A DNA stretch of 6,981 nucleotides from an uncultured Bacteroidales bacterium (GTDB lineage Bacteria > Bacteroidota > Bacteroidia > Bacteroidales > Paludibacteraceae): contig CAIWIS010000444.1 in assembly GCA_903912795.1 (NCBI GenBank), forward strand, positions 1 through 6,981, given 5' to 3'. Numbering within the stretch: position 1 is the first letter of the stretch; the number at the start of each line of letters is the position of its first letter. Below the pieces are notes generated by a model. It did no database searches. It was not told the origin of the DNA and was given only the letters and a program-made list of their open reading frames with translations. The translations under genes and the position numbers were made by a program. Below are positions 1 through 6,156 of the stretch, one piece after another.

Positions 1-1
1 T

Positions 2-1273
2 GCTGAATCAGGTATTCCGTGGGATGTTGTAAATCAGGGATTTATTCGCAGATGGAATGAACCAGGAGATGTTTACACCTATTGGCAACAGTTATATAAC
101 GACAATACAAATAGAGGATATAACGATTCAACTTTAACTCCATTCTATGGATATGAAATTTGTCATTCTACGTCTCGTACCTTCGCTTTCAAGGGTGAAT
201 TAATAAACAAAAATTTCAACTCAAATCAATTAGCAAAAACAACAGGTGCAAAATATCCCGGACAACACTTATTAGCAAATCCTTATACAGCAGCTATTGA
301 TATTCGTCAAATTGAATTTGGAAGCGATATGGAAGCAACCGTTTACTTATACAATACGGGTACTTATAACTCATGGGATGGCAATTTAACGAAAGTAGGT
401 GCAACTCCAGGACAGTATATTTCTATTCCTAAAAACTTAGCAGGATATGCCGGAATTCCTCGTCAGGTACCTTCAATGAGTTCAATGTTGACTAGAGTTC
501 TAACTTCAACTACCAATGCTTACGTAAATATTGCATACAGCTCAGTAGTTATGGGAAATACTGACTTGCAACGAGCTCCAGGCCGCAACAAAGCGGTAGT
601 AACTGAACAAGATGTAGTATCAACAGTAGTTACTGTTGAAGGTGCAAATTCAGGCGATAAATTATGGTTATTTGCTAACGATAATTTTACACGAACTTAC
701 GATAATGGATATGATGGCATTAAACAGTATCCTACTGTTGGTCAGGTTAGTTTCTTTGCAAGTGAGTCTGATTATGGTTATCAAATTAATTCAGTTGACG
801 ACTTTAATAACACATTATTGAAATTCCGTGCAAGTAGCGATTTAAATTATACTATGACCTTTGAACACGAAAATACTGAGAATAAATACGAAAGCATTTA
901 TTTATATGACATGTTGAAAGATAGTACAGTTAATATTACCGAAACAGGTTCAACCTATACATTTACTGCTACCAATTCGACTTCGACACAATTACGTTTT
1001 AGAATCATTACTAATCCGCTTAGCAATGGAACTACAACTTCAACTCCAGAATCGAATATAAATGTGTTTGCAGCTGATAATAGTTTGTTTATTAAACGTT
1101 TGGCCGGTGCTAATGCGCTTGTAAAAGTAACTGATTTAACAGGCAGATTAATTGCTGAAAAGAAAGTGGATAATAATGGGTTAATTACATTACCAATTCA
1201 AAAACAAACGGTTTATATTGTTACTGTAACATCCGAAGGTCAAACTCATTCGCAAAAAGTAATGATTAAGTAA
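2..1273 (+). CDS. T9SS type A sorting domain protein, C-terminal part (5' end outside window)
   Basis: The frame is open from base 2 to the TAA at 1271-1273, giving 423 residues with no start, so the gene begins upstream of the window. The Met at base 329 is internal: the preceding 109 codons read as the same kind of protein. The last 70 residues (about 354-423) form a T9SS type A sorting domain: NVFAADNSL, a VKVTDLTGRLI strand, a YIVTV strand and the terminal QKVMIK. By family knowledge this domain directs Sec-exported proteins across the outer membrane, where it is usually cleaved and the protein anchored or released. A Thr/Ser-rich linker (TTTSTP) precedes it. The rest is rich in Asn, Thr, Ser and Tyr with short beta-like stretches, including LLANPYTAAIDI near residues 89-100, a phrase common in large Bacteroidota surface proteins. 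No catalytic motif is visible, so adhesin, structural or enzyme roles remain open. The sorting domain call is strong; the function is unknown. Confidence 0.88.
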   Translation, partial: AESGIPWDVVNQGFIRRWNEPGDVYTYWQQLYNDNTNRGYNDSTLTPFYGYEICHSTSRTFAFKGELINKNFNSNQLAKTTGAKYPGQHLLANPYTAAIDIRQIEFGSDMEATVYLYNTGTYNSWDGNLTKVGATPGQYISIPKNLAGYAGIPRQVPSMSSMLTRVLTSTTNAYVNIAYSSVVMGNTDLQRAPGRNKAVVTEQDVVSTVVTVEGANSGDKLWLFANDNFTRTYDNGYDGIKQYPTVGQVSFFASESDYGYQINSVDDFNNTLLKFRASSDLNYTMTFEHENTENKYESIYLYDMLKDSTVNITETGSTYTFTATNSTSTQLRFRIITNPLSNGTTTSTPESNINVFAADNSLFIKRLAGANALVKVTDLTGRLIAEKKVDNNGLITLPIQKQTVYIVTVTSEGQTHSQKVMIK

Positions 1274-1280
1274 ATTTCAA

Positions 1281-1336
1281 TATTAGCTAAAAAAAATAGA
1301 ATGTCAAATTGACATTCTATTTTTTTTTAGCTAATA
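1281..1336. terminator. Bidirectional intrinsic terminator between convergent genes
   Basis: A near-perfect inverted repeat has arms at 1281-1307 and 1309-1336 that differ only by one extra T in the right arm. The core stem pairs TAGAATGTCAA (1297-1307) with TTGACATTCTA (1309-1319). It is flanked by an A-run (1289-1296) and a T-run (1320-1328), so a U-tract follows the hairpin on either strand. It begins 7 bases after the stop of the T9SS gene. Its right arm contains the stop and last codons of rlmB, so it probably ends both transcripts. Confidence 0.85.
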
Positions 1337-2106
1337 AGCGATTCAATTATGCCTCGTTGACGAACAGCTTCGTAAATAAGGACTCCCGCTGCAACCGAAA
1401 CGTTCAACGAATCAATAGTTCCAAGTAGAGGTATACGTACCATGTGGTCGCAAATACGTAAATTCTCAGCAGAAACACCATCGTCTTCCGAACCCATAAC
1501 AATAGCAATTGGTTCTGACATACTTGCTTCGGTGTAATTCTGACTGGCTTTTTCAGTTGCAGCAATTAATTTCATTCCCGATGCTGCTAAGTATTTCAAC
1601 GCTTCAGTAATGTTATGCTCGCGGCAAACAGGTATTTTAAGTAGCGCTCCAGCCGAAGTTTTAACTGCATCGCCATTCAGTGCTGCACCGCCTTTGAGTG
1701 GTACAACTATAGCATCAACTCCAGCACATTCGCATGTACGAGCGATGGCTCCAAAGTTGCGCACATCGGTTATTCCATCCAACACTACAATAAAAGGCAT
1801 TTTTCCTGATTCATAAATTCCTGGAATAATATCCTCGATATGTTGAAATGTAACAGGCGAAATAAATGCAATAACACCTTGATGGTTTTTCATGGTGAGT
1901 TTATTCAACTTTTCGATAGGAACTTTTTGCACAGGCACTTCCAATCCATTTAATGCCGTAAAAAGCTCACGCGACAATTCACTGGTCATATCTCTACGAA
2001 CGAGTATTTTGTCAATCTCTTTTCCTGCTTGTATGGCTTCCAAAACTGCACGAATGCCAAAAATCATATCCTTCTCAGGACGTTGTTTATTGTTATAATT
2101 TATCAT
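1327..2106 (-). CDS. rlmB: 23S rRNA (guanosine-2'-O)-methyltransferase RlmB, TrmH/SpoU family
   Basis: This 259-residue protein belongs to the SPOUT (TrmH/SpoU) methyltransferases, which use S-adenosylmethionine through a knotted fold. RlmB methylates the ribose of G2251 (E. coli numbering) in the peptidyl-transferase P-loop of 23S rRNA. An N-terminal substrate-binding domain (about residues 14-88) opens with IFGIRAVLEAI. The three SpoU motifs are present: motif 1 at 115-135 (VRNFGAIARTCECAGV, with N117 and R123), motif 2 at 202-210 (IVMGSEDDG, with E207) and motif 3 at 225-241 (IPLLGTIDSLNVSVAAG, with N235). Length is close to E. coli RlmB (243 aa); about 13 extra residues precede the conserved IFGIRAV start. 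Met14 is an alternative start, but the upstream ATG is the simplest choice. No Shine-Dalgarno site is seen. The gene lies 59 bases downstream of uraA on the same strand, so co-transcription is plausible. A related TrmH-family specificity cannot be excluded. Confidence 0.9.
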   Translation of the reverse strand: MINYNNKQRPEKDMIFGIRAVLEAIQAGKEIDKILVRRDMTSELSRELFTALNGLEVPVQKVPIEKLNKLTMKNHQGVIAFISPVTFQHIEDIIPGIYESGKMPFIVVLDGITDVRNFGAIARTCECAGVDAIVVPLKGGAALNGDAVKTSAGALLKIPVCREHNITEALKYLAASGMKLIAATEKASQNYTEASMSEPIAIVMGSEDDGVSAENLRICDHMVRIPLLGTIDSLNVSVAAGVLIYEAVRQRGIIESLIS

Positions 2107-2165
2107 TTTTATATTTATTTGAAACCTTTCTGTCTATATTGTAACTCAAAAATTCCAACTCGGAA

Positions 2166-3452
2166 CTACTTATCGTTCATCAATTTTAATTTGTCGAAAA
2201 CCCAAAATATGAGTGATAAAACAACGCCAATGATAGCTGCAAATGCCATTCCTTTTAATTGAACTGTACCTAAATTTACGGCAGCACCACTTACACCAGC
2301 AACAAATGTTATTGCTCCTAGTACCATATTGCGATTTTTACTAAAATCTACTTTTTGCTCCACAAACATCCTGAAACCCTGCACTGCAATTACTCCATAA
2401 AGCAACATGGTAATACCTCCCATTACAGCACTTGGTATGGTTGAAATAGCTGCCGAAATTTTCCCAACAAACGAAAAAGTGATTGCCATTACCGCTGCTA
2501 TTCGTATAATCCACACAGAGTAAACTCGCGTTATAGCCATTACACCAATATTTTCGCCATAAGTAGTGTTTGGAGGTGAACCTGCAAAACCCGAAAGTAA
2601 GTTACTTAAACCATCGCCAAGAAGTGAACGATGAAGTCCTGGATTTTTCATCAAGTCCGTTTCAGTAATTTTACCTGTTACAATTAAATGACTTATATGC
2701 TCTGCCAACACTACAATACATGCCGGAGCAATTATCAAAATAGCATTAGGATCGTAAACAGGTGCTTGAAATGTTGGCATTGCAAACCAAGCTGCATTAG
2801 CAATAGCCTCGGTATTCACAATTCCCATAACCAATGCCAACAAATAACCAGCTATTACAGCTAAAAAGATAGGTATTATTTGTAAAAAACCACGAAACAA
2901 AACCGAACCTATAATACCAATTATTAAAGTAAACATAGATACAATTACAGTATTCTGGTCGGGAGTAAATGCTTGTACTGTTTCACCAACATTGGTTGGC
3001 CAAGGAGCTAATCCTGCCATTTGAACAGCAACAGGAGCCAATTCCAATCCAATTATTGCTACAACGGCACCCATCACAGCAGGTGGCATTACTACATCTA
3101 TCCACTTAATTCCCCATTTATAAACTACAAATGAAATTACAATAAAAAATAAACCAAAGAATATAAATCCAGATTGTGCATGTGAAAATCCCCCATAAGC
3201 AGTATTGATTAACATAACAGGAGCAATAAACGCAAAACTTGAACCCAAATAAGCAGGAATTCCTCCTTTAGTAACTAAAGTATAAAGTATTGTACCTATA
3301 CCGTTCATCAACAGCGCTATAGCTGGATCAATACCTAATAGTATTGGGACTAGAATAGTAGCTCCAAACATAGCGGTAAGGTGTTGCAAACTTAGCGGTA
3401 AGCTTTGTAGAAGAGGTAATTTTTCATGTATACCTACTGTACGTTTTTCCAT
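2166..3452 (-). CDS. uraA: Uracil permease UraA (NCS2 family uracil/H+ symporter)
   Basis: This 428-residue inner-membrane transporter belongs to the nucleobase/cation symporter-2 family and should import uracil with protons for salvage. The start is placed at the ATG at 3452 because MEKRTVGIHEKLPLLQSLPL matches the beginning of E. coli UraA (429 aa) nearly residue for residue. The frame stays open to an ATG at 3539, but the 29 extra residues are polar and unlike the family. Functional residues known from the E. coli structure align with a constant offset of 10: E251 and H255 in LAEHISHL (E241, H245), Y298, G299 and E300 in TTYGENIGVMAITRVYS (Y288, G289, E290), the SSFAF loop, and Y352 (Y342). 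Hydrophobic segments fill the length as expected for 14 membrane spans. It lies 95 bases downstream of the DUF151 gene with this start. The leader holds no evident attenuator; TACTATTG on the - strand (3521-3528) is a one-mismatch -7 element. Uracil specificity is well supported. Confidence 0.93.
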   Translation of the reverse strand: MEKRTVGIHEKLPLLQSLPLSLQHLTAMFGATILVPILLGIDPAIALLMNGIGTILYTLVTKGGIPAYLGSSFAFIAPVMLINTAYGGFSHAQSGFIFFGLFFIVISFVVYKWGIKWIDVVMPPAVMGAVVAIIGLELAPVAVQMAGLAPWPTNVGETVQAFTPDQNTVIVSMFTLIIGIIGSVLFRGFLQIIPIFLAVIAGYLLALVMGIVNTEAIANAAWFAMPTFQAPVYDPNAILIIAPACIVVLAEHISHLIVTGKITETDLMKNPGLHRSLLGDGLSNLLSGFAGSPPNTTYGENIGVMAITRVYSVWIIRIAAVMAITFSFVGKISAAISTIPSAVMGGITMLLYGVIAVQGFRMFVEQKVDFSKNRNMVLGAITFVAGVSGAAVNLGTVQLKGMAFAAIIGVVLSLIFWVFDKLKLMNDK

Positions 3453-3547
3453 TTGATAATTATTTTTACTGTGAATATGAAAATTATGTTTATTTATTAG
3501 AATGTCGTTTGTATAGGTTTCAATAGTAAATCCATACATCTAGCTTT

Positions 3548-4141
3548 TTATTTCTCTTCTTTACGTTTCAACGCATCACGTATATTGACTGCCAATTCAT
3601 ATTTCTCCTCGTGTAAAGCCATGCTAAGCAATTCTTCCAAGTCAGTTATATTTAGCAAATCAAGCTCTTCACTGGTTAAATCTTCGGCATTGAGTTCTAC
3701 TTCCATTACCTCTGTTTTTTCGGCAGGCGTTTCAACTACAGTACCAACAATGTCTAAAATTTCGGCACTAATATAAATTGGAGCATCGCTTCGTACGGCT
3801 AATGCTACTGCATCCGAAGTACGGGCATCAACAATTAACACTTCATCGTCCTTACGTATGTGTAATTCAGAATAAAACACATCACTTATCATATTGTAAA
3901 TGAGTATCTTTTCGAGTTTTGTACCAAAAATACTTAGGATATTATTAATTAAATCGTGGGTTAAAGGGCGAGGCGATTTTTTATTATTTAATTTCATTGC
4001 TATTGATTGTGCCTCAGGCTCGCCAATCATTACCGAAAATCGCCTATTACCTTCCATCTCGCTCAATACCAAACCATAAGTACCAACTACTGTTTGGTTA
4101 TAAACCAATCCTGTAATTGATAATCTAATTTCATTTTCCAT
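3548..4141 (-). CDS. Bifunctional nuclease family protein (DUF151) with C-terminal UVR motif
   Basis: The protein has 197 residues. Residues about 7-135 form a DUF151/BFN domain, recognisable from the GEPEAQSIAM segment (40-49) and the signature DARTSDAVALAVRSDAPIYI (105-124). An acidic linker (about 138-160, rich in Glu and Val) leads to a UvrB/UvrC-type UVR motif at about 165-197, with LLSMALHEEKYELAVNIRDA as an amphipathic helix pair followed by a basic tail. This architecture is common in Bacteroidota. The BFN name comes from plant homologues reported to cleave RNA and DNA; the bacterial role is poorly defined, so nuclease activity here is inferred only. The UVR motif is a protein-protein contact module in UvrB, UvrC and Clp-associated proteins, which suggests a partner. 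It is first in a probable - strand run with uraA and rlmB, behind a -7 element at 4170-4177. No Shine-Dalgarno site is seen before the ATG. Confidence 0.88.
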   Translation of the reverse strand: MENEIRLSITGLVYNQTVVGTYGLVLSEMEGNRRFSVMIGEPEAQSIAMKLNNKKSPRPLTHDLINNILSIFGTKLEKILIYNMISDVFYSELHIRKDDEVLIVDARTSDAVALAVRSDAPIYISAEILDIVGTVVETPAEKTEVMEVELNAEDLTSEELDLLNITDLEELLSMALHEEKYELAVNIRDALKRKEEK

Positions 4142-4169
4142 AAATCATCCTGTTTTTTTGAATAGTCAG

Positions 4170-4177
4170 CAAATATA
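4170..4177 (-). promoter_or_regulatory. Putative Bacteroidota -7 element for the DUF151 gene
   Basis: Read on the - strand this is TATATTTG, an exact fit to the TAnnTTTG -7 consensus of the Bacteroidota primary sigma factor. It ends 28 bases before the DUF151 start codon, which implies a short leader of about 20 bases, usual for the phylum. The best -33 candidate, TTTG read from 4207 to 4204, lies 26 bases upstream, longer than the typical spacing of about 17-23, so the -33 part is weak. The call rests on the -7 match and its position. Confidence 0.45.
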
Positions 4178-4297
4178 AGCAATTTTTTAAATGTATTCTT
4201 TATCAAAGACACTTTTTGAGCAATAATTAGGTTGTAATTTAATATATTTTTTTCTGTTATTATAAAATACTGTGATTCAAGTATAGAAAATTAGTTG

Positions 4298-4305
4298 TAA
4301 TTTTG
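4298..4305 (+). promoter_or_regulatory. Putative Bacteroidota -7 element for the Yip1-like gene
   Basis: TAATTTTG is an exact match to the TAnnTTTG consensus and lies 38 bases before the ATG at 4344, giving a leader of roughly 30 bases. No good -33 TTTG is seen at normal spacing; TGTG at 4271-4274 is a poor candidate at 23 bases. Together with the - strand element at 4170-4177 it makes 4142-4343 a divergent promoter region. The stretch between the two elements is AT-rich, and I see no operator-like palindrome in it. Confidence 0.45.
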
Positions 4306-4343
4306 CAGGCCAAATTTTATTTTGTTGAAAATAGCAAAGAATA

Positions 4344-4907
4344 ATGAAAACAGACATTCAAAAAATTGTTTTACGTACATGGGGATTAATGATGTCTACC
4401 TCACAAACATGGGAAGAAATATTTAATGACGCTAAAGAAAAATCGTTCAAAAAATACTTCATACCACTTTTGTTACTTTGTGTTGCATTTGTAGTAGCAT
4501 TTAAAACTATTTATGCCGATTCAAAACACATTCAGACTGGTTTTATATACGGCGTTATAGCATTAATTGCATACTTATGTTCATTTTATTTAATTCGATA
4601 TTTCGTTAATAAGTTTTTAAATAAATACCATGCAAACAAATCGGATTCAATGATTATTGAAAAACTGATTGTGTATTCGTTTTCGGTTGTATTTGCTATA
4701 AAATTGATTACAACCATAATTCCCAGTTTATTTTTTCTGCAAATTTTAAATGTTTATACTGTATATATCGTATGGGAAGGTTGCCGATTAAAATTTGATG
4801 TTAACGAAGATGAAAGAGGCAAAATTATGCTAATAATTGGTGGCTCCATCATGTTTTTACCTGCAATTATTAGTAAAATTATTTTATTTATGATTCCCGG
4901 GTTTTAG
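4344..4907 (+). CDS. Putative Yip1-family multi-pass membrane protein
   Basis: This 187-residue protein appears to have five membrane segments, at about residues 38-57, 67-87, 107-125, 126-145 and 161-184. A short N-terminal cytoplasmic part carries a TWEEIFND sequence (22-29) just before a basic stretch (KEKSFKKY) and the first hydrophobic segment. That pattern resembles bacterial Yip1-domain proteins, in which a Trp-containing amphipathic segment precedes four or five membrane spans. Family members in bacteria have no established function. A charged loop (FDVNEDERGK, 151-160) separates the fourth and fifth segments. There is no signal peptide or catalytic motif. The gene has its own likely promoter (TAATTTTG at 4298-4305), and smpB follows 50 bases downstream on the same strand. 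The ATG at 4344 is the first start after the -7 element; Met16 and Met17 are less likely because they would remove part of the N-terminal region. The membrane topology is secure; the family assignment is tentative. Confidence 0.7.
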   Translation: MKTDIQKIVLRTWGLMMSTSQTWEEIFNDAKEKSFKKYFIPLLLLCVAFVVAFKTIYADSKHIQTGFIYGVIALIAYLCSFYLIRYFVNKFLNKYHANKSDSMIIEKLIVYSFSVVFAIKLITTIIPSLFFLQILNVYTVYIVWEGCRLKFDVNEDERGKIMLIIGGSIMFLPAIISKIILFMIPGF

Positions 4908-4911
4908 TTCA

Positions 4912-4950
4912 TAAAGTTGTAAAGTTTATAAGGTTTGTAAAGTTATAAAG
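4912..4950 (+). repeat. Degenerate 8-9 bp tandem repeat between the Yip1-like gene and smpB
   Basis: Successive units read TAAAGTTG, TAAAGTTTA, TAAGGTTTG, TAAAGTTA and a partial TAAAG. The array starts 4 bases after the stop of the upstream gene and nearly fills the 50-base gap before smpB. The + strand has no C from 4911 to 4955. The unit TAAGGTTTG (4929-4937) is one base longer than a TAnnTTTG -7 element, so a promoter role for smpB is possible but not shown. Confidence 0.7.
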
Positions 4951-4957
4951 AAAAGCA

Positions 4958-5413
4958 TTGTTTAAAAAATCGAACATAGTAATAAAAAACAAACGCGCCA
5001 CATTCGATTACGAATTAGAGGAGCGCTTTGTAGCTGGTATTCAATTATTTGGAACAGAAATAAAATCAATTCGCGATGGAAAAGCTTCGTTGGTTGATAC
5101 TTTTTGCACCTTTATAAATAATGAATTATGGGTGCGCAATATGCATATCTCAACATATTTTTTCGGAACCTATAATAACCACGAAGTTCGCCGCGACCGA
5201 AAATTACTACTTACAGCAAAGGAACTTAAAAAACTAACAAAAGCTACTAAAGAAACTGGCTACACCATTGTACCTATTAAACTTTTCATCATCGAAAAGG
5301 GGTTGGCAAAACTCGAAATTGGACTTGCTCGTGGCAAGAAAAACTACGACAAACGTCAAAGCCTAAAGGAAAAAGAAGACAAACGCCTCATGGACAGAGC
5401 CATGAAGCGTTAA
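4958..5413 (+). CDS. smpB: SsrA-binding protein SmpB (trans-translation), TTG start
   Basis: This 151-residue cytoplasmic protein binds tmRNA and delivers it to stalled ribosomes, where alanyl-tmRNA rescues the ribosome and tags the unfinished peptide. Conserved blocks are in order: NKRATFDYEL (11-20), GTEIKSIRDGKASL (32-45), RRDRKLLL (78-85), and GLARGKKNYDKRQ (122-134), followed by the basic C-terminal tail (KEKEDKRLMDRAMKR) that folds into a helix in the mRNA channel. Length matches the family (about 150-160 aa). The start is taken at TTG (4958-4960) because an in-frame TAA lies at 4946-4948, no ATG or GTG lies between, and the first in-frame ATG (residue 62) would remove the first two conserved blocks. 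Starting at TTG, the N-terminus has the length usual in Bacteroidota relatives. No Shine-Dalgarno site is visible; the upstream sequence is A/G/T repeat. No ssrA gene is seen in the window. Confidence 0.94.
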   Translation: MFKKSNIVIKNKRATFDYELEERFVAGIQLFGTEIKSIRDGKASLVDTFCTFINNELWVRNMHISTYFFGTYNNHEVRRDRKLLLTAKELKKLTKATKETGYTIVPIKLFIIEKGLAKLEIGLARGKKNYDKRQSLKEKEDKRLMDRAMKR

Positions 5414-5422
5414 GTCTTTAAA

Positions 5423-5450
5423 GTTAGAAATTAGAAGTTAGAAGTTAGAA
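5423..5450 (+). repeat. Four tandem 7-bp repeats (RTTAGAA) after smpB
   Basis: The units are GTTAGAA (5423-5429), ATTAGAA (5430-5436), GTTAGAA (5437-5443) and GTTAGAA (5444-5450), with a partial ATT following. The array starts 9 bases after the smpB stop. The + strand is free of C from 5417 to 5454, the same strand bias as the array before smpB. It lies directly before a GC-rich hairpin in the gap between two convergent genes. Such a short perfect-period array could arise by slippage; no coding role is seen. Confidence 0.85.
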
Positions 5451-5454
5451 ATTT

Positions 5455-5482
5455 GCCCCAATCCCCTTTAGGGGCTAGGGGC
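5455..5482. terminator. GC-rich hairpin between convergent smpB and hydC-like genes (possible terminator)
   Basis: GCCCC (5455-5459) pairs with GGGGC (5478-5482), and CCCC (5463-5466) pairs with GGGG (5471-5474) around a TTTA loop. A 3-by-3 internal loop separates the two stem parts. It sits between two converging 3' ends, where a bidirectional terminator is expected. Neither side carries a clean U-tract: the + side continues TATATTTCC, and the - side continues AAATTTC. It may instead be a palindromic intergenic repeat that only protects 3' ends. Confidence 0.5.
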
Positions 5483-5494
5483 TATATTTCCACA

Positions 5495-6121
5495 TTACTT
5501 ATCTTTGTATGCATCCAATATAGCTTTCACACCATCTGGAGCTACGCGACCGTACACTTTCTCGCCTACCAAAATTACCGGAGCCAATCCGCAAGCACCT
5601 ACACAACGCAAGCAACTAAGCGAGAATTTGCCATCGTCGGATGTTTGACCAACCGATATACCTAATTGTTTTTTAAACTCATCAAGCACTTTTTCGGCTC
5701 CACGTACATAGCAAGCTGTACCTGTACAAACCGAAATTGGGAAACGTCCTTTTGGTATCATAGTGAAGTACGAATAAAAAGTAACTACACCATATACATG
5801 TGCCGTCGACACATTCAAACAATGTGCTATAACTTCTTGTACCTCAGCTGGAAGGTAGCCAAAAGTATGTTGTGTTTGATGCAATACATTAATTAGTTCA
5901 CCCGCTTCATTGTTGAAGTTGGTACAAATTTCATGTATTTTCTGAATTTTATCTTCTGCAAGTTTTATCTTTACCTTTACTTTTCCTTTTTCGGCAGCTG
6001 CATACGAATATATCGAAGGATTCTTATCCATTTGGTGAATAACATCTTTTGCTTCAGTCTTTACAGCCTTATTATCGTCGGATTTTATCGACTTTTCATC
6101 GGTTAATGATTTACTAATCAT
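5495..6121 (-). CDS. NuoE/HydC-type [2Fe-2S] subunit of an NAD-linked hydrogenase
   Basis: This 208-residue protein matches the thioredoxin-like ferredoxin family of complex I NuoE and hydrogenase HydC, a relay of electrons between the flavin subunit and partner clusters. Residues about 52-208 form the family domain: a helical part with LINVLHQTQHTFGYLP (76-91), HVYGVVTFYSYF (108-119), then the [2Fe-2S] ligands C132 and C137 (VCTGTAC) and C173 and C177 (CVGACGLAPV). An extra Cys170 lies three residues before C173. The first 50 residues are charged and poor in hydrophobics, longer than the usual family start (about 160 aa). Met31 (base 6031) is an alternative start. It lies 35 bases downstream of the [FeFe] hydrogenase gene on the same strand, so it most likely serves that enzyme rather than a respiratory complex I, of which no other gene is present here. 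It is the last gene of this strand before the hairpin at 5455-5482. Confidence 0.88.
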   Translation of the reverse strand: MISKSLTDEKSIKSDDNKAVKTEAKDVIHQMDKNPSIYSYAAAEKGKVKVKIKLAEDKIQKIHEICTNFNNEAGELINVLHQTQHTFGYLPAEVQEVIAHCLNVSTAHVYGVVTFYSYFTMIPKGRFPISVCTGTACYVRGAEKVLDEFKKQLGISVGQTSDDGKFSLSCLRCVGACGLAPVILVGEKVYGRVAPDGVKAILDAYKDK

Positions 6122-6156
6122 AACATTATATTTTTAAATTATTCCTTTAGTTTTAA

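Noticed and set aside
636..821. A 61-residue + strand frame inside the T9SS gene.
   Set aside because: It overlaps the real gene in another frame, and its hydrophobic residues come from the AT-rich codons of the T9SS protein.
329..1273. Treating the ATG at 329 as the start of the first gene.
   Set aside because: The same frame is open to base 2 and encodes protein of matching composition, including the conserved ANPYTAAIDI region upstream of that Met, so the gene is cut by the window edge.
1610..2262. Several small + strand open frames opposite rlmB and the end of uraA.
   Set aside because: They are antisense to well-conserved coding sequence, have no recognisable domains and no promoter, and fit chance open frames.
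3453..3547. A pyrimidine-responsive riboswitch or attenuator in the uraA leader.
   Set aside because: No stable hairpin followed by a U-tract and no PyrR-type anti-antiterminator pattern could be found in these 95 bases.
4908..5494. A tmRNA (ssrA) gene next to smpB.
   Set aside because: The flanking gaps are only 50 and 81 bases and filled with repeats and a hairpin, too short for a tmRNA.
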